From Roseibacillus sp. (GTDB lineage: Bacteria; Verrucomicrobiota; Verrucomicrobiia; Verrucomicrobiales; Akkermansiaceae): DNA of 32,746 nt. The number at the start of each line of letters is the position of its first letter. Position 1 is the first letter of the stretch. The stretch is from NCBI GenBank assembly GCA_002709395.1, contig PAQU01000095.1, forward strand, positions 1 to 32,746, written 5' to 3'. The position numbers were made by a program, and so were the translations under genes. Positions 24,854 to 32,746 of the stretch are shown in pieces. A model generated the notes under the pieces. It made no database searches and was not told where the DNA came from. It saw nothing but the letters and a program-made list of their open reading frames with translations.

Positions 24854-25990
24854 CTAAAAGAAGTCTTCAACGGCAAAGAAAGTAGTGGGCAGAACCAGTT
24901 CCTGGTCGACAAAATCCGGGTGAATCAGCTGAGCCTCCCAGTAAAGCTTCAGCCCATGAGTTTCGGACGCCATGCACGGGGGATAAAGCTGGGCGAAAAG
25001 AGGCGCAAGTTCAATAGACTCCTCGAAGCAGGTATGAAGCGGGGTGCCCGCCGGAATCTCAGGGATTGTCTTTTCGTAAAGGATCATTGAGCGAACCGGG
25101 GTCGAGAAGCTCACGGTTCTTTGGCTTGATCCTGACCCGCGCACATATTGCCCACATTCCATGTTGCAGGCAACAATCCGGAGAGTGGCCTGTTCGAGGG
25201 CAACTCTGGATCTTCCCCGGACTACATCCCCCACCTGAATGGAAGTTGTCTTGGTTATCCTGCCCGACTCCCCTCTCAGCCTCCTCCACACTCCAGTCAG
25301 ACGGGGACCCACGTGGAACTTCATATACCTCCGCAGGCGCTTCCGGATGGCCCACCACATGCCGCTTGCGATCAGCGCGTCGACGCCACCCGCCTGCCCC
25401 AGAGGCAGACCATCGTCGTGATGGGAATAAAGAATCGTCTGGTATTCGGGTGAAAACTGATCATGCACCCCGATCAGGGTATTGATCCCTATGATGATAC
25501 CAGCCACCAGGAGAAGGCCGATCGTGATGATACGATCAGAACCGGAAAGGGCTCGCAGGTTCCTGACCAGACTAAACTCATCACCGGGGTCAACAATATC
25601 CTCGCCCCCGGAAGCCACTGGCTTCTCTGGAGGCTTGATCACCAGATCGACACGTTCAGGTTTTTTCCGGAACACCCCCCGTTTTCCCAGGTCGAGCTGG
25701 AGATAGAGATCATTCCGGATCTGTTCGCCAACATACTCGTACGGGAAATTCCCCATTAATGGAATCTTCACTTGGTTCGCCCCTGAAAGGACCTTGAAGG
25801 TCTTCATGCCAAGAGTCCCGGTGTCGTGCACCGGCCTGCCGTCGTTGACTATGGTTTTCAATTCGAGCTTCGCGGTCGCGGTGACGCCCTTATACTTACT
25901 AGCGACCAGTTCGAATTGGATATCTGCAGCAAGAGATCCTTTCTCACTGCGGAGAATCTCGATGGCGGCCGACTTGACTGGGGCATTCAT
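24854..25990 (-). CDS. Hypothetical membrane-anchored protein, possibly arrestin-like beta-sandwich
   Basis: I do not recognise this 378-residue protein. Residues about 1-120 are strand-rich with alternating hydrophobics and a Pro-flanked 'KIPLMGNFPYEYVGEQI'. A membrane segment (about 155-178, 'IITIGLLLVAGIIIGINTLIG') and a weaker hydrophobic stretch ending in 'WWAIRKRLRRYM' follow. The C-terminal half is again strand-rich, with 'IPAGTPLHTCFEES' and 'KLYWEAQLIHPDF', which looks like the closing strands of an arrestin-type sandwich (inference only). Its ATG overlaps the preceding lipoprotein gene by four bases, and the P-loop ATPase gene follows after 7 nt, so these three form one transcription unit. 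Confidence 0.7.
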   Translation of the reverse strand: MNAPVKSAAIEILRSEKGSLAADIQFELVASKYKGVTATAKLELKTIVNDGRPVHDTGTLGMKTFKVLSGANQVKIPLMGNFPYEYVGEQIRNDLYLQLDLGKRGVFRKKPERVDLVIKPPEKPVASGGEDIVDPGDEFSLVRNLRALSGSDRIITIGLLLVAGIIIGINTLIGVHDQFSPEYQTILYSHHDDGLPLGQAGGVDALIASGMWWAIRKRLRRYMKFHVGPRLTGVWRRLRGESGRITKTTSIQVGDVVRGRSRVALEQATLRIVACNMECGQYVRGSGSSQRTVSFSTPVRSMILYEKTIPEIPAGTPLHTCFEESIELAPLFAQLYPPCMASETHGLKLYWEAQLIHPDFVDQELVLPTTFFAVEDFF

Positions 25991-26169
25991 TTCTCTCGAT
26001 TCCCCGGAGGATTCTGGGGAAGAGGTTGGATCTCTAGCTCTGGCACAAGCAACTCTTCCCTTTTCCCGAAGAACATCGGCACGATTAGCTGGCAGCCACT
26101 CAGGAAAAAGAGAGCCAGCACGGCAGATACAACAGAAGGGAGAAAACCATTTATTACGTTAACAAACAT
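25987..26169 (-). CDS. Tiny predicted lipoprotein
   Basis: This 60-residue protein has a hydrophobic N-terminal segment ending in the lipobox-like FFLSGC (Cys at about 26). A short polar, Pro-rich tail of about 35 residues follows. Its stop codon overlaps the start of the next gene by four bases (ATGA), a strong sign that it is real and translated. Function unknown; it may act as a small envelope partner of the membrane protein encoded next. Confidence 0.7.
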   Translation of the reverse strand: MFVNVINGFLPSVVSAVLALFFLSGCQLIVPMFFGKREELLVPELEIQPLPQNPPGNREK

Positions 26170-26259
26170 CTAACCCGCCACGAAAGCAGAGAACAAGCGA
26201 GAAGAGTTAGCACGGCCGTAAAGCCGGCGGATTAACTGTCGCAGGAAGTTCTGCACTCA

Positions 26260-26793
26260 TCACTTGATTCGGGCCCTGTTGAACAGGGGTGACTGGTATA
26301 CTTCTGCCTTCAGGGTGAAGCGGGTCAACCCTGTGAGACCAGACCGCTTCAACTCCTCCTCTATCAACCGGAAGCAGGTTACCTCTCTGTTCTTTAATCC
26401 ATATTCCACCACCATCCTCCCAGGCACACCAAAGCCGCCTCGCTTGACAACCCCCTTCCCCCACACTTCCAGACCATGCTCTTCAAGCTTCTTACGAACG
26501 AATACTTTCCCTTGATTATCCGACGAGGAAGTTTCGACGATAATCGCAACACATGGCATCTCCGATTCTCGTGGCGCTTTTCGGAAAGCATAGCGAACAA
26601 GGTATTTGCCGAAAATTCCATCACGGTTCTGGAAACAGGAATATGTCACCCCCTCCTTCCCGGTGACTGGCAAGACCGGTTTCACCCCGCTGAAATCCTT
26701 TCGGAATGTATCGAGGGTCCTCAGGATACCCTGCGCTCCTGCACTGAGAGCAGGAAGAAGAGCAGCTGACAGCAAGATGATTACCCACTTCAT
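26260..26793 (-). CDS. Hypothetical secreted protein
   Basis: This 177-residue protein has a signal peptide (about 1-20, MKWVIILLSAALLPALSAGAQ). The mature part of about 155 residues includes 'GVTYSCFQNRDGIFGKYLVRYAFRK', 'CVAIIVETSSSDNQGKVFV' and a C-terminal basic tail. Three cysteines remain after the signal. No family is recognised. The ATG at 26793 is preferred over a TTG two codons upstream. It lies 90 nt upstream of the tiny lipoprotein gene on the same strand and may belong to the same transcription unit. Confidence 0.68.
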   Translation of the reverse strand: MKWVIILLSAALLPALSAGAQGILRTLDTFRKDFSGVKPVLPVTGKEGVTYSCFQNRDGIFGKYLVRYAFRKAPRESEMPCVAIIVETSSSDNQGKVFVRKKLEEHGLEVWGKGVVKRGGFGVPGRMVVEYGLKNREVTCFRLIEEELKRSGLTGLTRFTLKAEVYQSPLFNRARIK

Positions 26794-26927
26794 GGCCAAT
26801 TACCCTGACGGGCAACCAACTGGTCATCTGAATTCCTCCTCGCCTCAACCTTTTTCTTCCCCAATTAACTGACTACAAGCAGGAAAGCCCGCAGCAACCG
26901 ACCTCTGCGCAAGCTGATTCGCAAGTA

Positions 26928-28478
26928 TCAACCCCTCCTCCTTGCCCGTCGACGACTCCCATGTCGCTCCTGCACCTTCACCGCCTCGGCGCGGGCCCCG
27001 GGTTCGTTCCGCGCCTCTCCCATGCGCTTTCGTGCCAGGGCATAGGCTTCCCGATGTTGCACGACCGGAGGAGGGTAATCCTTTCCCACAATACAGCCGA
27101 CCTTTCTCTGGAGACTTACGGGCATTCGATGAGGCTCCGGGAGGTAGGCCTTCGGCACCCCTTCAAGCTCCGGGCAAAACCGTCTCAGAAATTCACCTTC
27201 CGGGTCCTGATCAACAACTTGCTTCGCTGGAGAATAAATTCGGAGAGCATTTATCCCTGTCACCCCGGACTGCATCTGGAATTGGCTGTAGTGAATCCCC
27301 GGTTCGTAATCCAGAAAGTGCCGGGACAGAAACACCGCCGTTCGCCGCCAGTGCAACCAGAGATGATATGAAGCAAACGACACCAGCATCGCCCTCATTC
27401 GGAAATTAATCCAACCCGTCTGGTGCAGGGCGCGCATGCAGGCATCAACCATCGGGTATCCAGTTTCGCCCCGGCACCACGCCCCGAAACGGTCCTCCCG
27501 GAATTCATTTTCACGAAGTCCGTCATACGCCCGGTTCATGTTTTCGAACTCGATATCGGGCTCGTCTTCAAACTTTTGCATGAAATGACAGTGCCATCTC
27601 AGTCTCCCCTCGAAGGAACTGAGCGACTGCAACCACCTCTTGTCAAATGGTCTCCCTTCTTCCCGCGCAAGTCGTATATCCATTGCCCGGTCCCTCGTCC
27701 TTTGAAAGACCTCCCGGATTGAGATGTTACCCCACGCAAGATATGGACTGATCCTGCTGCAACTTCTTTCCCCGGTCAGTGGACTGGACATCTCCTTTCG
27801 ATAGCCTACCCCACGCTCGACGAGGAAGGATTCGAGAGTTTCCCATGCCAACCGGGACCCTCCTTTTTGCACGGAAACCTTGGATGTCGCCTCTATCCCG
27901 ACATCCCTGTAATCAGGAACAACTCCCGGATTGAGCCCCCTTTTGCTTACGATCTGGCTGGGAACTTCAACCACTGGATGAGACATGCGCTCCTTCCACA
28001 GAGCGGACCACCCATCTCTGGATCTCAACCCCCTCACCACCCCGGTCTGAGGCACCTCGTTCCAGACTATGGTCCGTGCCCGGGCCCACCGACTCACTCT
28101 CTTGTCTCGCTCGTAGGTAAGACGGTTTCCGGTCTCCTCATGGCTCCAGATACTCTGAAAACCGACCTCTCTCCATAACTCCTCAAATACCTCCACGACC
28201 TCACCCACACGAATCAGCAACTCACCTCCTTTTGCCCTCAGTTCGGTCCTTAACTCTCTGAGGGACTCACAAACAAACCTGAAGTGGCTGCCATCCGAAT
28301 CATCTGCCTGCCAGAGAGTCGGCTCGAAACAGTAGATACATAAAACTGGACCCTGCTCACACGCATCTGCCAGCGGGCGGTGATCACTCAGACGGAGATC
28401 CCGCTTGAACCAGACTACACTAACCGACTGTGGACAACCCTGAGGCAAATTCCTGATCAACTTTTCGAAACAGAGCAC
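26928..28478 (-). CDS. Photolyase/cryptochrome family flavoprotein, atypical
   Basis: This 516-residue protein has an N-terminal alpha/beta antenna domain (about 18-155; 'VWFKRDLRLSDHRPLADA'), a linker, and a helical FAD-binding domain (about 230-460). Landmarks are 'SRISPYLAWGNIS', 'RLRWHCHFMQKFE', 'TGYPMVDACMRALHQTGWINFRMR' and 'DPEGEFLRRFCPEL'. FAD-binding photolyases repair UV-made pyrimidine dimers with blue light, while cryptochromes signal. Here the usual W-R-E of the substrate-site helix reads R-W-H-C-H, and the Asn near flavin N5 in CPD photolyases appears to be lost ('GIHYSQFQMQSG'), so repair is uncertain. The start is taken as GTG 28478; the C-terminal tail is Arg-rich. Only 91 nt separate it from the GH114-like gene upstream. 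Confidence 0.88.
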   Translation of the reverse strand: MLCFEKLIRNLPQGCPQSVSVVWFKRDLRLSDHRPLADACEQGPVLCIYCFEPTLWQADDSDGSHFRFVCESLRELRTELRAKGGELLIRVGEVVEVFEELWREVGFQSIWSHEETGNRLTYERDKRVSRWARARTIVWNEVPQTGVVRGLRSRDGWSALWKERMSHPVVEVPSQIVSKRGLNPGVVPDYRDVGIEATSKVSVQKGGSRLAWETLESFLVERGVGYRKEMSSPLTGERSCSRISPYLAWGNISIREVFQRTRDRAMDIRLAREEGRPFDKRWLQSLSSFEGRLRWHCHFMQKFEDEPDIEFENMNRAYDGLRENEFREDRFGAWCRGETGYPMVDACMRALHQTGWINFRMRAMLVSFASYHLWLHWRRTAVFLSRHFLDYEPGIHYSQFQMQSGVTGINALRIYSPAKQVVDQDPEGEFLRRFCPELEGVPKAYLPEPHRMPVSLQRKVGCIVGKDYPPPVVQHREAYALARKRMGEARNEPGARAEAVKVQERHGSRRRARRRG

Positions 28479-28569
28479 AGGAATAGCAGGCTCGCTAATG
28501 GTTTTCGAAGAAATCCAGGCAAGGCAATTCCTCCAGGCAGGAGCAAAACCTCGGTGCAGGCAAAGCCCC

Positions 28570-31065
28570 TCACGGCATCACCGCAAAAGTTACCCGCAAT
28601 CTGAAAAAGGTGGCTTCCTCCCCCGGGGGAATACGGTAATGGAAAGTGACCTTTTCGAAACCCGGCCGTGAGGGCCCTCTTGAGAATTCTACGAATCTAC
28701 CTTGGTCCGCGCTCCAGCTCAGGAGGTCTTGAGAGGTCTCTAACTCGTAGATCAGGTCAGGAAAGCCGGTGCGCTGCTGAAATGACAATTCGATGCAGGA
28801 CTCCACCCCCTCCCCCTGCACCCTCGTGGTCATGAGGCCCTCGCCTGCCACCATCGGATCGGATCCCAAGGCGTATTCAAGAAGGACCGGCAGACCATCG
28901 TGGTCAAAGTCCGCATCATACCCACTGACCTCCGGGTCTTCGAGTTGCGAAGGCGTGAAGACTGTTCTTTGCCAGTCACCGAACGAGACCCACCCTGGCA
29001 TGGCGGCAAATTCATAATCAATTGCCCCCAGGAATTCTGGATTTACTCCATCGCTCCAGAACGCGAACCGGAATGGTTCATCGGGGAAAATCCTGGCATC
29101 GCTTCCTGACTGATCAGGGAAGCGTGCCTCTCGGGAAATGACGTAGGTCTGAAAGCTCGTTCTAATGCCATAAGGGGTAATGAGGGGGACCGCGTTTAGC
29201 GGAGATCCCCCGGTATTGAAAGTGCCTCTGGACTGCAGGAACGGCTCCTCGTTTTGCCAACTGACCTCGGACCCGATAATTCCTCGTCCGTAAATATCAT
29301 ATCCAGTGCCTGGGTTTCGATCCCTGTCGAGAGAGAGAAAGATGCTCGGCGAGCCCTCGAAGGCATTAAGTGCCTGCGATCCATTGTATTCGACCCGGAT
29401 ATAGATATGTTCGAGATCGTTGGCGACCTTCACACTCGTGATGTCAGGGGTCCCATCTCCGACCGGATCGCTCAAGGCCGAGGCAATACTCTCCCAATAC
29501 TCAGGACTCTCCCCGCCGGGGAAGCTCAGGAAATGGGAGACGATCCCCCTCGGGGTCTCCCTGAGAATTCGCCTGTTTGATTCTTCATGCCCGAGACTAT
29601 CTTCTGCCCGGACCGCGAAGGAGTATTCCACGCCGTTAGTCAGGTTCTTCACGGTGTATTCGAAGGGAAACGACCGCCGACCACTGCCCGAAAAATAGCT
29701 CTGCGGAGTTGTCATTTCCACCTCGGAAATCTTTGCAGCTTCATCAAATCGAAGAGCGCCGTTGTCTGCACTGTAGTAGATATTGTAGCCGACTGGCCCA
29801 CTCTGATCACGTGCCACATCCCACCGCAACGTTACTTCCCCGTCTCCCGGAATAACCTCCTGGAGACCAACCCGTGCCTCTCCGGGAAGCGTATCACTCG
29901 AAAACGTGGAGTCCCATACCGGAGGACGAAGATCAGGGTGACCTGCATTCCACGATTCAGAGTCGGTGCGAAACGCGGTCTCGTTTACAAGCCGCGTAGT
30001 CCGGTAGAGGGGCCACCCTTGCATGAGTTGTGACTCGCGATATGCGCTTTGCCTCAGGGCTTCAGGATCATCCGGGGGATAATAATCGAGCGAGAAGATG
30101 GCAAATCCGTCCGGCCTCTGGGATTCTGCATTCAGCTTCGGCGCAAGGTAGGACTTATTGCTCAAAAAGAAGGGCGACGGGAGACCCACGGAGTTACTAT
30201 CCGTGTAGTAACCCTCAAACAGCACCGCATCCAGGGCAGCCCGGATACTGAAATGGTAATGCTCCAGATTAGGGTCATGAAAAAACAGACCCCGGTTTCC
30301 CATCATGATCTTCCCGGGAAAGTCCGCCGCAATAGCATGCAGCAGGGCGCTGAGCCCCGGGGCTGTCCATTCATACCGGGTCACTCCATAGGAGTTGGGT
30401 GCTGCCACATCCAGAGTATCAAGAAGCAATCCATCACATCCATAGCCGGCGCCCACCGTCCGGGTCAGAAGCTCAAGGATCCCCGCCTTCCCTGCTGTCG
30501 CCTTGGTAGAGGACCGTAATACCGCCTGCCAGCCTGGATCTCCCGCGTTTACGTAATATCCGCCAAAGGCAGCGTTCCGGTCTGGCACCCCATCATGAGC
30601 GGAGCTGCGCCCCCCGGAAAGCAGTCCATCATCAAGGTAGTATGAGGCATACTGCAATCCACCGGGAGACGGGCTGCCATTCACATCAATATTTCTCAGG
30701 GTTCCAGTATCCGAACTCCTCGGATCGACACGTGGGCCCAACCCATTCCCGACAAAGGGCGCCTCGGGCCGGTCATCTTCGCCAACCGAAAGATAGCCAA
30801 GCACGAGAACATCATCCTCCGTCCCGCGAGTCCGGTCCGGGCCGGCCTGAATCGCGGCGATCTGCCCTGGGGAGATATTACTCACCGAGGGGTGAATGAT
30901 CACCAGTCGGTAGTGGTCTCGAGCAAAGGAAACCTGGTCCTCCATCCAGTTTCCGTAATAGGCGAGATAGGAATATCCTGCGTTGACTCCCGCCAACCGT
31001 ACTCTCTGACCTGAGGCAGCACCAATAAAGAAAGGAATGCACAGAATAGCTATGAAGAATCTCAT
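28570..31065 (-). CDS. Secreted GH114-like (TM1410-type) glycoside hydrolase with FN3 and C-terminal modules
   Basis: This 831-residue secreted protein has a signal peptide (about 1-19). A TIM-barrel region (about 25-385) carries 'VLGYLSVGEDD' and 'GCDGLLLDTLDV' with Asp211, Asp216 and Asp219 at the positions expected in GH114/TM1410-type barrels, plus 'GKIMMGNRGLF'. A fibronectin type III-like domain (about 400-515) follows ('GDGEVTLRWDVA', 'YNIYYSAD'). A beta-rich module (about 520-690) and a calcium-loop-like 'DADFDHDGLPVLLEYALG' lead into a final beta region ending 'FFRLRVTF', the style common in verrucomicrobial secreted proteins. GH114 enzymes cut alpha-1,4-galactosamine polymers; the substrate here is unknown. 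Confidence 0.82.
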   Translation of the reverse strand: MRFFIAILCIPFFIGAASGQRVRLAGVNAGYSYLAYYGNWMEDQVSFARDHYRLVIIHPSVSNISPGQIAAIQAGPDRTRGTEDDVLVLGYLSVGEDDRPEAPFVGNGLGPRVDPRSSDTGTLRNIDVNGSPSPGGLQYASYYLDDGLLSGGRSSAHDGVPDRNAAFGGYYVNAGDPGWQAVLRSSTKATAGKAGILELLTRTVGAGYGCDGLLLDTLDVAAPNSYGVTRYEWTAPGLSALLHAIAADFPGKIMMGNRGLFFHDPNLEHYHFSIRAALDAVLFEGYYTDSNSVGLPSPFFLSNKSYLAPKLNAESQRPDGFAIFSLDYYPPDDPEALRQSAYRESQLMQGWPLYRTTRLVNETAFRTDSESWNAGHPDLRPPVWDSTFSSDTLPGEARVGLQEVIPGDGEVTLRWDVARDQSGPVGYNIYYSADNGALRFDEAAKISEVEMTTPQSYFSGSGRRSFPFEYTVKNLTNGVEYSFAVRAEDSLGHEESNRRILRETPRGIVSHFLSFPGGESPEYWESIASALSDPVGDGTPDITSVKVANDLEHIYIRVEYNGSQALNAFEGSPSIFLSLDRDRNPGTGYDIYGRGIIGSEVSWQNEEPFLQSRGTFNTGGSPLNAVPLITPYGIRTSFQTYVISREARFPDQSGSDARIFPDEPFRFAFWSDGVNPEFLGAIDYEFAAMPGWVSFGDWQRTVFTPSQLEDPEVSGYDADFDHDGLPVLLEYALGSDPMVAGEGLMTTRVQGEGVESCIELSFQQRTGFPDLIYELETSQDLLSWSADQGRFVEFSRGPSRPGFEKVTFHYRIPPGEEATFFRLRVTFAVMP

Positions 31066-31164
31066 TACGTAATCACTGCTCTTCCTTCACCAGTTGGAGG
31101 AGTCCCAATAACACGCGCTGCGGATGTTGGGGCAATAACGTATTCCTCCTTAATGCCACCACCT

Positions 31165-31434
31165 CTAGTTTGCGTTTATACCGTAAATCACTAGTGCGAT
31201 CAGTCCGGCCACTGCGAGAACAAGAATTACAATTTGCACGCACCCCAAAAACTTCCAGTTCAGGTGCCCTAACTCCTCTAATAACTGCTGCTTTTTTGCT
31301 TCCCTCTTTTCCCTGTCCTTACGCGGGGTAAACCTTGGTTGACGCCTGCCTCTTCCCTCTTTCAAAGGCTCATTCCTCAGCTCTTCAGCAGGCTCGGATT
31401 GGCGATATACACCCTCTTTAAAACGCTTCTTCAT
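31165..31434 (-). CDS. Small single-span membrane protein
   Basis: This 89-residue protein has a strongly basic N-terminal half (rich in Lys/Arg/Glu, about 1-58) and one C-terminal membrane segment (about 63-86). No signal peptide is present, so the basic part is probably cytoplasmic. No family is recognised. Its ATG overlaps the stop of a possible 31-codon frame (ATGA). Confidence 0.6.
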   Translation of the reverse strand: MKKRFKEGVYRQSEPAEELRNEPLKEGRGRRQPRFTPRKDREKREAKKQQLLEELGHLNWKFLGCVQIVILVLAVAGLIALVIYGINAN

Positions 31435-31526
31435 CCTGTCACCCCCAGCTTCTTACCGGCCTCGGTGGCGGTAAGGGACCAGAACTCTTTCGCGCCCTTC
31501 CGGCTATTCTTTTTTCCGCATTTCAA
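31431..31526 (-). CDS. Possible 31-residue leader ORF
   Basis: A short frame begins TTG at 31526, preceded by AGGAAAAG (a fair Shine-Dalgarno), and ends TGA at 31431, overlapping the next gene's ATG as ATGA. The peptide is Lys/Gly-rich (MKCGKKNSRKGAKEFWSLTA...). The four-base overlap is the only real argument; there is no homology I can recognise, so it may be chance. Confidence 0.3.
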   Translation of the reverse strand: MKCGKKNSRKGAKEFWSLTATEAGKKLGVTG

Positions 31527-31644
31527 GGACTTTTCCTGCGATCGCGGGAGCGTTTCCCGTCCGCTGCCTCATCCCCCCATTTTACCTCAAGCGCAGTCGG
31601 CAATCAGGGAGAGCCGATGCCACGCGGATCGGGGCGGGGTGAGG

Positions 31645-32136
31645 TTAGTAATCGACCTGCTCCGATTGGTGGCTTTCCTGGGAGGCCTTGATGACTTCTT
31701 CAACCTTAGCGACATCTTCCCGGGCTGCATCGATCTTCTTTTTAAATCCCTCGGACTTCTTTGCGTTCTCCTCCGTCCCCTTGGGCTTCGTCGCCAGCCA
31801 CTCATTGAAAGACTTCATGGCCTCTCTCAATTTTCCCTCCGCAGCACAGAGCTCTGCACTGGCCTTCTTGTAGAACTCCGCCTTGTCAGGATCCGCCTTC
31901 AGGACGGTGTCCGTCTTCCGCGCAAAAAACACCTGGAGAACTCCAACTACTAAAACGGGAACCATGCAGATAACCAGGAGGGTTACCCCCGGATTTGCAA
32001 AGAGGCTGACGACTATGATGATTAGGACAGTCGAGAAAGGGTCCATCCCACCCTCCAAGGCGAGCGAGCCAACAACCGCAATCCCTGCGAGGATCGGAAT
32101 CAAACACAAGATCGAAATCAGCCACCTTACCCGCAT
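31645..32136 (-). CDS. Hypothetical membrane protein with C-terminal coiled coil
   Basis: This 163-residue protein from the ATG at 32136 has two hydrophobic segments (about 5-25 and 55-75), then a charged helical C-terminus (about 80-163) rich in Lys, Glu and Ala with likely coiled-coil heptads. No family is recognised. A TTG at 32208, only 2 nt after the upstream lipoprotein stop, would add 24 residues and cannot be excluded. It lies in a minus-strand set of small envelope genes. Confidence 0.6.
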   Translation of the reverse strand: MRVRWLISILCLIPILAGIAVVGSLALEGGMDPFSTVLIIIVVSLFANPGVTLLVICMVPVLVVGVLQVFFARKTDTVLKADPDKAEFYKKASAELCAAEGKLREAMKSFNEWLATKPKGTEENAKKSEGFKKKIDAAREDVAKVEEVIKASQESHQSEQVDY

Positions 32137-32210
32137 CGCGAACACATTGAATGATGACAAATAAGCTACGCGATCACTTTCAGAAGGTGACGGACTTGCC
32201 CAATTCAACG

Positions 32211-32345
32211 CTAGGAAGAGGGCGGGATTTCAGGGGGAATAAAGCTGGGATTGGCCTTACCCATGTAAGCGTTTTGGTAGTAACCACAACTGGATAGCGC
32301 CCCAAGGGCAACTGAGGCAAGAATCACTAAAATTAATTTCTTCAT
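32211..32345 (-). CDS. 44-residue predicted lipoprotein
   Basis: The ATG at 32345 opens a short frame, MKKLILVILASVALGALSSC at its start, followed by 24 polar residues (with Tyr, Asn and Pro) to TAG at 32211. The signal peptide and lipobox (ALSSC, Cys20) are textbook, and a GGTAAG lies about 8 nt upstream as a possible ribosome-binding site. It is short enough to be skipped by length filters. It probably resembles entericidin-like or other tiny envelope lipoproteins only in plan; function unknown. Confidence 0.65.
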   Translation of the reverse strand: MKKLILVILASVALGALSSCGYYQNAYMGKANPSFIPPEIPPSS

Positions 32346-32611
32346 CACCGCATCTTACCAAGCCCTCTCTTCTTACCGTGAATTCATAATGACGATGAAG
32401 TCATTGATCAGAGCGATAGTTTCTCAGACTAATCGGCGACTAGCCCTTACCGCGTGCTCTACCTGAGTCTGGTCTAGTGGTGGTGATACAGCCGCGATGT
32501 CCGGGGGCGCGGGTTTTGAAAAGGCCTGCCGTCCCCCCGGGCTGTTTCTTGTCACTTTTAGACCCTTTCGGCCCCTCAATTCTCAAACCCTTCTAAAGGC
32601 AGGCGTGAAAG
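32346..32611. other. Gene-free stretch with a tRNA-like fragment and a possible tRNA trailer hairpin
   Basis: No coding frame is credible. On the minus strand, 32441-32470 reads like a D-arm plus part of an anticodon arm (TCAGGTAGAGCACGCGGTAAG) without the rest of a tRNA. GCCTGCC (32524-32530) and GGCAGGC (32598-32604) are inverted repeats. Read on the minus strand, downstream of tRNA-Asp, the second arm is followed by CTTTTC and could be a weak terminator or trailer structure. Confidence 0.35.
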
Positions 32612-32688
<77 letters not shown>

Positions 32689-32700
32689 AGGAAGGGAACA

Positions 32701-32746
32701 TGGGCGCAACAGGATTTGAACCTGTGACCCTCTGCTTGTAAGGCAG
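32701..32746 (-). tRNA. tRNA-Val (anticodon TAC), 3' part
   Basis: This is the 3' part of a tRNA on the minus strand, cut by the window edge inside the anticodon stem. Visible are the anticodon loop CTTACAA (anticodon TAC, Val), stem side GCAGA, variable loop GGGTC, T-arm ACAGG-TTCAAAT-CCTGT, acceptor strand TGCGCCC and discriminator A. The CCA is not encoded. It lies 12 nt upstream of tRNA-Asp in transcription, so the two are likely processed from one transcript. Confidence 0.9.

Overview
The window looks like a chromosomal segment of a free-living, probably marine member of the Verrucomicrobiota (PVC group). This is inferred from gene content. There is a DUF1501 gene followed by a PSCyt1/DUF1549/DUF1553 gene, an SHD1-like domain on a thioredoxin-fold lipoprotein, and a DUF6868 membrane protein. 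There are also a GIDE/LemA protein and a secreted protein ending in the D-x-D-x-D-G / 'FFRLRV' style tail common in this phylum. Composition looks even and fairly GC-rich. I see no phage, insertion sequence, CRISPR array or plasmid replication gene.

Layout. 1-4186 (minus): thioredoxin-fold lipoprotein, thioredoxin reductase (trxB), a GspE/PilB-type ATPase and the start of a GspF/PilC-type membrane protein cut by the window edge. 4275-6512 (plus): a Na+/H+ antiporter-family protein and riboflavin synthase (ribE). 6522-10355 (minus): DUF2752 and GYF/DUF4190 membrane proteins, a coiled-coil membrane protein, an MtfA-type metallopeptidase, and a HisA of the eukaryotic type. 10403-15387 (plus): a formylglycine-generating enzyme with both active-site cysteines, then glucosyl-3-phosphoglycerate synthase (gpgS), a GT4-like glycosyltransferase, a HAD phosphatase and a DoxX-like protein. 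15388-15734: a gene-free stretch holding a nested inverted-repeat structure. 15735-19258: a SlyB-like lipoprotein (minus), a large GIDE-LemA protein (plus) and a DUF6868 protein (minus). 19355-24116 (plus): the DUF1501 + PSCyt1/DUF1549/DUF1553 pair. 24226-26793 (minus): four uncharacterised genes (secreted protein, tiny lipoprotein, membrane protein, P-loop ATPase). 26928-31065 (minus): an atypical photolyase/cryptochrome and a GH114-like secreted protein. 31165-32345 (minus): small membrane and lipoprotein genes. 32612-32746 (minus): tRNA-Asp and a partial tRNA-Val.

How the genes may work together. trxB and the thioredoxin-fold lipoprotein form a redox neighbourhood. gpgS, the GT4-like enzyme and the HAD phosphatase look like a pathway for a glucosylglycerate-type compatible solute. 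The formylglycine-generating enzyme would activate sulfatases encoded elsewhere. The DUF1501/DUF1549 pair is a typical PVC exported module of unknown role. The points most worth a second look are the structured element at 15463-15695, the apparently duplicated GIDE-LemA protein, the solute cluster, and the uncharacterised lipoprotein/membrane/ATPase operon.
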